A DNA stretch of 64,000 nt. Source: a virus. Where the stretch lies: positions 1 to 64,000 of IMG/VR virus record IMGVR_UViG_3300030105_002498, one strand, 5' to 3'. Position numbers and translations under genes: made by a program. Shown in pieces: positions 58,244 to 64,000 of the stretch. The notes beneath the pieces were generated by a model that did not search any database, was not told where the DNA came from, and was given only the letters and a program-made list of their open reading frames with translations. Every line of letters begins with the position of its first letter. The first letter of the stretch is position 1.

Positions 58244-59203
58244 ATGGCTGAATCAATTCAATACATAAGTGTTACGAGAATTTTTAACAAGTTATCTCGT
58301 GACCTAAGAGGAACAGAACTTAATGAGTCAGATGTAATAGAGTGGATTGGGGAAGCTTTAGACTTTCTAAGAGTATCTGGAACTCAAGAAGAATCAATAG
58401 CATTCATTACTGTAAAAGACCACATGGCAGATGTGCCTATAGGGTTACAGACTGTACTTCAGATAGCAAGAAACAATAACTACTCTTCTGATGAGTGTCT
58501 TACAACTGCTGACATAGCTGATACAATTGAAGATACAGTAAACAACCCAGTCTTTTTAGATTGCCAAGGTAAGCCTATTGTAGATTATGATGTTGCATAC
58601 TACAGACCTTTCTTCGATTTACAATGGGAATATGACCCTTGGAGTAGAAGTAACTTGTATGCTACTCAATACACTCCAGTAAGACTTGCTAACCATACAC
58701 TATTTGGAAGTATTGTTTGTAAGGAGAAAGGCTTTGATAATTTGTACACAAGTAAAAGTGATGAGTATAATATAGTGGGAACTGATGAAAAGAAATTTAG
58801 ATTCTCTTTCCGTGAGGGTTCTATTGCAGTCTCTTATTTGAAGACTGCTACAGATGAGGAAGGCTATCCATTAATTCCTGACCAGGTATCTTATATCACA
58901 GCTATAACCTACTTTGTAAAGTGGAAACTTGCAGAATGGTATGCTTGGAACAGTAGAGATGGGTCTGTTGGTAACAGAGACTACAATGAAAAGAGATGGT
59001 TAAAGTATGTAAGACAAGCTAAGAACTGGACTAAGATGCCAAAAGGTATTGACCAGTATCAAAACTTACTTGAAGAATCTCATTACCTTATTCCAAGACT
59101 TAAAAAATATTATGGATTTTTTGGTAACTTAGGTAGATCAGAAGACAGAGTGTTCAATGACCCAGACTACAGAAAAAAATTCGAGTCTTACGACAATTTA
59201 TAA
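58244..59203 (+). CDS. Tail ring protein, 319 aa
   Basis: MAESIQYISVTRIFNKLSRD start; EWIGEALDFLRVSGTQEESI and a later WYAWNSRDGSVGNRDYNE segment match the crAss-like ring protein next to the muzzle. It is 2 nt after the previous stop. Helical with charged surface. Confidence 0.65.
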   Translation: MAESIQYISVTRIFNKLSRDLRGTELNESDVIEWIGEALDFLRVSGTQEESIAFITVKDHMADVPIGLQTVLQIARNNNYSSDECLTTADIADTIEDTVNNPVFLDCQGKPIVDYDVAYYRPFFDLQWEYDPWSRSNLYATQYTPVRLANHTLFGSIVCKEKGFDNLYTSKSDEYNIVGTDEKKFRFSFREGSIAVSYLKTATDEEGYPLIPDQVSYITAITYFVKWKLAEWYAWNSRDGSVGNRDYNEKRWLKYVRQAKNWTKMPKGIDQYQNLLEESHYLIPRLKKYYGFFGNLGRSEDRVFNDPDYRKKFESYDNL

Positions 59204-59206
59204 ATT

Positions 59207-62200
59207 ATGGCAGAAAAAAATAATGTTAACAGATTAAGTAAAGGAATTAGTACTGATGTTTCTCCTATTGACCAAAAGCAAGGGACTTACAGGTATGCTA
59301 AAAATGCTGTACTTGAAAGCCGAGACGGAAATATTGGATTCCTTTCTAATGAGTTAGGGAATGAAGTTTGCGCTTTGTTCCCTACTGGTTATACACCAAT
59401 AGGTAAAGAGTACATGACTAATGGAGAAGTTGCTATCTTCCTAGTGAGCTTAGATGATGCTACATCTGAGATAGGTATTCTAAAAGATAACTGTACTTAT
59501 GAAACTGTAGTTAATACTAACTTAGGTTTTAAAATAAAAAATCAGATAGACGCTACTTACAGATTGAGAAGAGGTTGTGAAAGAACTGTCTACTTTACTG
59601 ATGGTGCTAACAAACCAAGAATATTTAACTTTGATAGTCCAGAAGACTTTCAAGATGGAGCTGGAGCTTGGGTTGAAACTAAGTTCAATCTATTCAAGAT
59701 TTATAATAGCATTCCAAGATTTTCAAATATTGAGATTGCGGAGACAGGACAATTACCTCCTGGTTCATACAACGCTGCTATACAGTATCTTGATGAAGAC
59801 TTTAATCCTACAGAATGGATTAATACTACAGACACAGTTATTATTTACAATGATAATGGTAAGTCAAAGCCTTTTAGAGATGTAAGAGGTTCTACAAATG
59901 CTATCACGGATTACCAAGACTATGGTAATACTAATAAGTCCATCAAGTTTACACTTAGTAACTTAGATGAAACCTTTTTATTTTATAGAATAGCTATCAT
60001 TGAAGCTAACAATGGTTCTGGAAATGTGAGTAGAGTTGTTTTCTCAGGAGAGATTTCTACTAAAATACTGAGTTACACTTATACTGGAACTAATGGACAG
60101 ACTGAAGGTACTGTACAAGAGATACAACAGTTTAATAATATCATTGAAAGTGCTAAACATATTGAGCAAATTGAAAACAGACTAATTTTATCTAATACAC
60201 AAGGTAAGCAAATTAACTATTGTAGATTACAAAAGTATGCTTCAAGAATTAAAGCTAATCTAGTTACTGAATCAGTAGTACTTAATGATCTAACTTTTGA
60301 GAACAATCAAAAGAGACCTGAACACCACCTTGAAAAAGTAGGCTACATGCCAGGAGAGATATACTCTTTTGGGATTGTATGGGTATTTGATGATGGCACT
60401 ACATCACCTGGTTATCATATTCCAGGTAAAGCTTCAACTTACAATTCTCTGATGAGTTCAGATAATGTACTAGAGAATAGTTTCTATACTGAGAATGATA
60501 GTTGTAGTGGAGAAGACTTTTGGGGATATGATTCTCAAGGGACACCTTTAAAAAATACAGCAATTAGACATCACAGATTCCCACTAAGAAGTAAAGTTAA
60601 TAAACCTTTAGTTACAAGTCTTGGTTCAAGTACTGAGTTAACTCAGAATGTTTTATCTCTTACTATTACTGGAACTATTGCTGACCCTCCTGTAAGTGCT
60701 TCGACTATGGAGGTGACTGTCAATTATACTATTGATGCTGTTGCTGCTACAGAAGTTATTGACATAAACACAGAGACTTATGACCCAGCAACAGGAATAT
60801 TAAATCTTCAGATAACTTCTAACTTAGGTGTGTTAGTATTTGTAGATGTATTAGAAACTCCTGATGCAGGTGGAGCTGGTGTTGCTCCTTCAACAAATTC
60901 AACTTTAACTTATGTTGGTACAGTTACAGAAGAAACTGTAATCTTAAATGATATAGTTTATACTTCAGACATATTTGGGATTAACTTCTCTAATATTGAT
61001 GTACCAAGTGCTGATGACCTTAATGGAGAAGTTGTAGTTGGTTACTACATTGTGAGAAACAAAAGAGAAGAAGCTGAGAAGACTATTTTAGATACTGGTG
61101 TTATCACACCTTTACTTGAAGAAAAGAGAGCAGGAGTCAGTAAGTTTGTTTCCTTTGGACACATAGCACCAGAGAGTGCAGATTTAAAAGATGATGTATT
61201 TGCACTAGTTCACCCTGAACATAAATTTAGACAAAAAGAATATACAGGTGTCACAGAGTTGATACAAGAAGGTGAGTATGTTATAACAAGTAGAAATGTT
61301 TCTTCCCGTGTTACACAAGATGTGCTACCTGGGACTTCTTACGATGCTTCTGTAAATAAAAGAAGAGAGAGGGATTCTGATGGTTTCGATTTACATACTA
61401 TTACTAGAAACAACAATGTTACTTATAATGTAAAAGAAGGAACTCTTGCAGATCAAGCTGACATAAATGAAGTCTTTTATCTTGACAGTCTTTTTAGTAA
61501 GACTATTACTGACTTAGGTGGAGATAGAAAAGACATCTTCAATATGTCAGGAGATAACAAGACTGGAATCTTACACTTAAATAAAACTTTAGATACTGTT
61601 GATCTAAGAGATAATCTTCCTTATGTAGTTATGAAGAGAACTTTAACTGACCCTTATGGGAATTTTAGAGTGCTACCTTATTACAAGGAGAATGCAAACA
61701 CAATTAACCTTAGTGGAGCTACAGAGAATACTGTAACAATCTTTAATGGAGATTCTTATATCTCTTCAATGAGATATGTTTCTTCAAGTTACTATGACCT
61801 AAGAATCAAAGATAGAGATAGAAAATCAGGAGCACTTAATTTTATTATAGGTGTTCTTGGAGTTATTACTGGAGCTGTTTTAATTGCTACAGGTGTTGGA
61901 GCTGCTGCTGGTATTGCTGTTATTGGTTTTGGAGTTACACAACTATCAACAGGATTTAAAGTTGCACAAGCTTCAAGAGTTTACCAAGATTTGTATGACC
62001 AAGGTTTACAAGATACTGTAGATGATGCTGCTACCCAACAATACTTTGCACCTGACCCACAAGATGATGAATTACAATGGATGACAGATGTTGTCACTAA
62101 CCTTTGGTTTGAGAGTAGTGTGAATATGAATTGGAGACAAGGGAATACTGTTGGATTAACAGATTTCTTACCTTCTCCTGGAGACGTAGATACAGAAGCT

Positions 62201-64000
62201 TTAAATGGTTATGCCCTGGAGAAAGTTACAAACATAGACCCTTCAGCAGATGGAGGTAGAAACTACCAAGGATATTGCAAATCTGAGATATATGAAGTGA
62301 ATGCAGATTACTTTAGAAGAGATAGAGAAAAGATTTTCTTTCATCTTGCTTTAGAGTATGACTGTTGTACAAAGTGTCTTGAGCAATTTCCACATAGGAC
62401 TTATAATTCAGAGCAATCTTTTCAAGAGGAGCTTACAGATAACTACAGAATCTTCTTACCTAACAACTATAGAGATATGGAAGGAGAGACTGGTATTATA
62501 ACAAATGTATTCAGAATACAAAACAACTTGTACATTCATACTGAAGAAGCTTTGTGGCATTTACCACAGAACATTCAGGAAAGAGTTACAGGTGACATTA
62601 TATCTTTTATTGGAACTGGGAGTTTCTTTAGCATTCCTCCAAGAAAAATATTAGATGATTCTTCAGGTAATTCCGCAGGAACACAACACAAATGGGGAAT
62701 GCTTAAAACTCCTCACGGAGTGTTTTTTCCTTCTGAAAATCAAAATACTCTTTATAAATTTAATGGGAACGACCTTGTTCCTATTAGTAACTTAGGTGAG
62801 TATAGTTGGTTTAAAGAAAACATTACATTGAACCAAGATAAGACTTATTTTAATGATACAGGTAAACAGTACCCTTATAAAGATAACCCTTCCAATGATT
62901 ATGGTACAGGGTTTATATTAACTTATGATTCTAAATTTGAAAGAGTCTTAGTTACTAAGAGAGATTTCTTAATTGATAGTGGTCTTTTAAATTCTACTCA
63001 TGGAGACTATACGATTTGTGTATATAATGGACAACTCCTTGCCCACCTTAACATCTCTGAAACTATTGCTGCTGAAGCTTTAGATGGATGGTATGTTACA
63101 GGAATGAATGAGAACTGTTACCTATGCTTTGAAAAGTTGACTACAGAGATTATTCAAACTGAGGTAGCAAGTACTATACCTAACGATGCAGACATTCATG
63201 TATTCTTTGATACTTCAGGTTCATTTGGAGGTATCAATGATTCTTGTTTAACGAGTATTGATGATGCTATTGATGAGTGGATTGTAAACTATGCACTAGC
63301 TAATCCTGATTGGACTGGAACAGTTTATAAGTATGAAGATAATACAGAGAGATGGATTAACTACCCTCAAATTATTGCAAGTACAACTTACTCAGGGGTT
63401 GATTTATCAACTAAAGATATTATTGTAATTTCATTTTGTAATGAAGCTACACCTATTTATCATGATTCAAGTTTAGATAGTCCAATTGCTCCACCAACAG
63501 CAGCATACCTGGCTGATTTTAATAACTTTAAGACACTCCATGGTTTGTATAAATCTTTTATCGGAGTAGCTTATCCAATAGTATTTGGAACAGATGCAGG
63601 GTCTTGTGGAACTGGTGGAGGTAGTGTACCTTCGTCAAAGAATTTCTTGTCGCATTCTATTGCTGCAACTTTTGGACTACCTCTGACTGTTGAAGAAGTA
63701 GCTTCAGAATTGGGTTCACAGAATCCAGGCTTTACTGCTGGAGAATGGGCAGACCTTAAAGTTACCTTACAAGGAATTAATCCTTACCCTGATGATGGAC
63801 TAAAAGATTATGGTTGGGCAGGTAAATGGGACAGAGCAGCTAATACTTCAGGAGAGGTAATTGATTCTGTACAGTTTCAAGTTGATATGGAAGACATTTT
63901 AGCTGGAACAATAGTGACAGAAATTGTTGATGTAGCTGTACCAGTATTTGAAACACAATGCTTACCACCTACACCTTTAGTATCTGCAACTCTCCTTGAT
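59207..64000 (+). CDS. Muzzle-like giant tail protein, partial at right edge
   Basis: Open for 1598 codons without stop. The N-terminus NNVNRLSKGISTDVSPIDQK and NAVLESRDGNIGFLSNELGN recall the crAss-like muzzle/stabilisation protein that closes the tail. It has a glycine-rich hydrophobic stretch near 61829-61970 (LNFIIGVLGVITGAVLIATG, then VGAAAGIAVIGFGV) and a vWA-like segment with a DTSGS metal motif at 63209-63223. It may form part of the DNA ejection channel. Confidence 0.8.
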   Translation, partial: MAEKNNVNRLSKGISTDVSPIDQKQGTYRYAKNAVLESRDGNIGFLSNELGNEVCALFPTGYTPIGKEYMTNGEVAIFLVSLDDATSEIGILKDNCTYETVVNTNLGFKIKNQIDATYRLRRGCERTVYFTDGANKPRIFNFDSPEDFQDGAGAWVETKFNLFKIYNSIPRFSNIEIAETGQLPPGSYNAAIQYLDEDFNPTEWINTTDTVIIYNDNGKSKPFRDVRGSTNAITDYQDYGNTNKSIKFTLSNLDETFLFYRIAIIEANNGSGNVSRVVFSGEISTKILSYTYTGTNGQTEGTVQEIQQFNNIIESAKHIEQIENRLILSNTQGKQINYCRLQKYASRIKANLVTESVVLNDLTFENNQKRPEHHLEKVGYMPGEIYSFGIVWVFDDGTTSPGYHIPGKASTYNSLMSSDNVLENSFYTENDSCSGEDFWGYDSQGTPLKNTAIRHHRFPLRSKVNKPLVTSLGSSTELTQNVLSLTITGTIADPPVSASTMEVTVNYTIDAVAATEVIDINTETYDPATGILNLQITSNLGVLVFVDVLETPDAGGAGVAPSTNSTLTYVGTVTEETVILNDIVYTSDIFGINFSNIDVPSADDLNGEVVVGYYIVRNKREEAEKTILDTGVITPLLEEKRAGVSKFVSFGHIAPESADLKDDVFALVHPEHKFRQKEYTGVTELIQEGEYVITSRNVSSRVTQDVLPGTSYDASVNKRRERDSDGFDLHTITRNNNVTYNVKEGTLADQADINEVFYLDSLFSKTITDLGGDRKDIFNMSGDNKTGILHLNKTLDTVDLRDNLPYVVMKRTLTDPYGNFRVLPYYKENANTINLSGATENTVTIFNGDSYISSMRYVSSSYYDLRIKDRDRKSGALNFIIGVLGVITGAVLIATGVGAAAGIAVIGFGVTQLSTGFKVAQASRVYQDLYDQGLQDTVDDAATQQYFAPDPQDDELQWMTDVVTNLWFESSVNMNWRQGNTVGLTDFLPSPGDVDTEALNGYALEKVTNIDPSADGGRNYQGYCKSEIYEVNADYFRRDREKIFFHLALEYDCCTKCLEQFPHRTYNSEQSFQEELTDNYRIFLPNNYRDMEGETGIITNVFRIQNNLYIHTEEALWHLPQNIQERVTGDIISFIGTGSFFSIPPRKILDDSSGNSAGTQHKWGMLKTPHGVFFPSENQNTLYKFNGNDLVPISNLGEYSWFKENITLNQDKTYFNDTGKQYPYKDNPSNDYGTGFILTYDSKFERVLVTKRDFLIDSGLLNSTHGDYTICVYNGQLLAHLNISETIAAEALDGWYVTGMNENCYLCFEKLTTEIIQTEVASTIPNDADIHVFFDTSGSFGGINDSCLTSIDDAIDEWIVNYALANPDWTGTVYKYEDNTERWINYPQIIASTTYSGVDLSTKDIIVISFCNEATPIYHDSSLDSPIAPPTAAYLADFNNFKTLHGLYKSFIGVAYPIVFGTDAGSCGTGGGSVPSSKNFLSHSIAATFGLPLTVEEVASELGSQNPGFTAGEWADLKVTLQGINPYPDDGLKDYGWAGKWDRAANTSGEVIDSVQFQVDMEDILAGTIVTEIVDVAVPVFETQCLPPTPLVSATLLD

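Noticed and set aside
22925-64000. Amber (TAG) codon reassignment, as known in some crAss-like phages
   Set aside because: Long structural genes have no in-frame TAG under the standard code, the muzzle frame is open for 1598 codons, and the portal ends with TAG. The only hint is the ambiguous anticodon of the tRNA at 22925.
1-64000. CRISPR array, integrase or lysogeny module
   Set aside because: No regularly spaced repeat, no recombinase motif and no repressor-operator layout was found. The phage looks lytic in this window.

Overview
The window is part of a large, AT-rich double-stranded DNA phage genome. It is most consistent with a crAss-like (Crassvirales-type) podovirus infecting a marine or environmental member of the Bacteroidota, probably a flavobacterium. 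Reasons: a crAss-type portal, major capsid protein, terminase and muzzle-like tail protein in the usual order; family-A DNA polymerase, DnaG-like primase, DnaB-like helicase and ligase in one block; several signal peptides of the flavobacterial kind ending in AQ; a type IX secretion C-terminal domain; and Bacteroidota-type promoters (TTG, 20 nt, TAnnTTTG). No integrase, repressor, rRNA or CRISPR array was seen. The standard stop codons are used.

Layout: 1-31.3 kb is read leftwards and 31.6-64 kb rightwards, with a divergent switch at 31.3-31.6 kb. From left to right: 0-7.7 kb holds an SF1 helicase fragment, a dNMP kinase, a PD-(D/E)XK nuclease and a cassette resembling ubiquitin conjugation (Ubl-like protein, E2-like protein, JAMM peptidase, E1/ThiF protein and an unknown partner). 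7.7-22.7 kb is the replication block: a UDG-fold protein without its catalytic motif, primase, possible SSB, a rearranged P-loop ATPase, DnaB-like helicase, RNA ligase, SF2 helicase, DNA polymerase A, an OB-fold protein, a RecD/Dda-like helicase and several small unknowns. 22.7-31.3 kb is an accessory region with a tmRNA, a normal tRNA-Arg, several tRNA-like RNAs with abnormal or hugely expanded arms, other structured RNAs, a lysozyme, a T9SS-type lipoprotein, small secreted proteins and many tiny genes. Its transcription units are preceded by a repeated box (minus strand ACCCCCACTAATTTG).

31.6-64 kb starts with three further tRNAs (Tyr, Met, Thr), then regulators and an HU/IHF-like protein, a GIY-YIG-like nuclease, terminase large subunit, portal, scaffold-like protein, major capsid protein, tail ring proteins, a family of tail fibres with related N-termini, holin, metallophosphoesterase, a second PD-(D/E)XK nuclease, and a very large muzzle-like tail protein that runs off the right edge. 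Virion RNA polymerase genes, expected for this group, are not in the window.

How it fits together: the left strand copies and repairs DNA and carries host-takeover genes, the right strand packages DNA, builds the virion and lyses the cell (the lysozyme sits on the left strand and the holin on the right). The most unusual content is the tRNA-like RNA collection at 22.9-29.2 kb, together with the phage tmRNA and the ubiquitin-like cassette at 3.0-7.7 kb.
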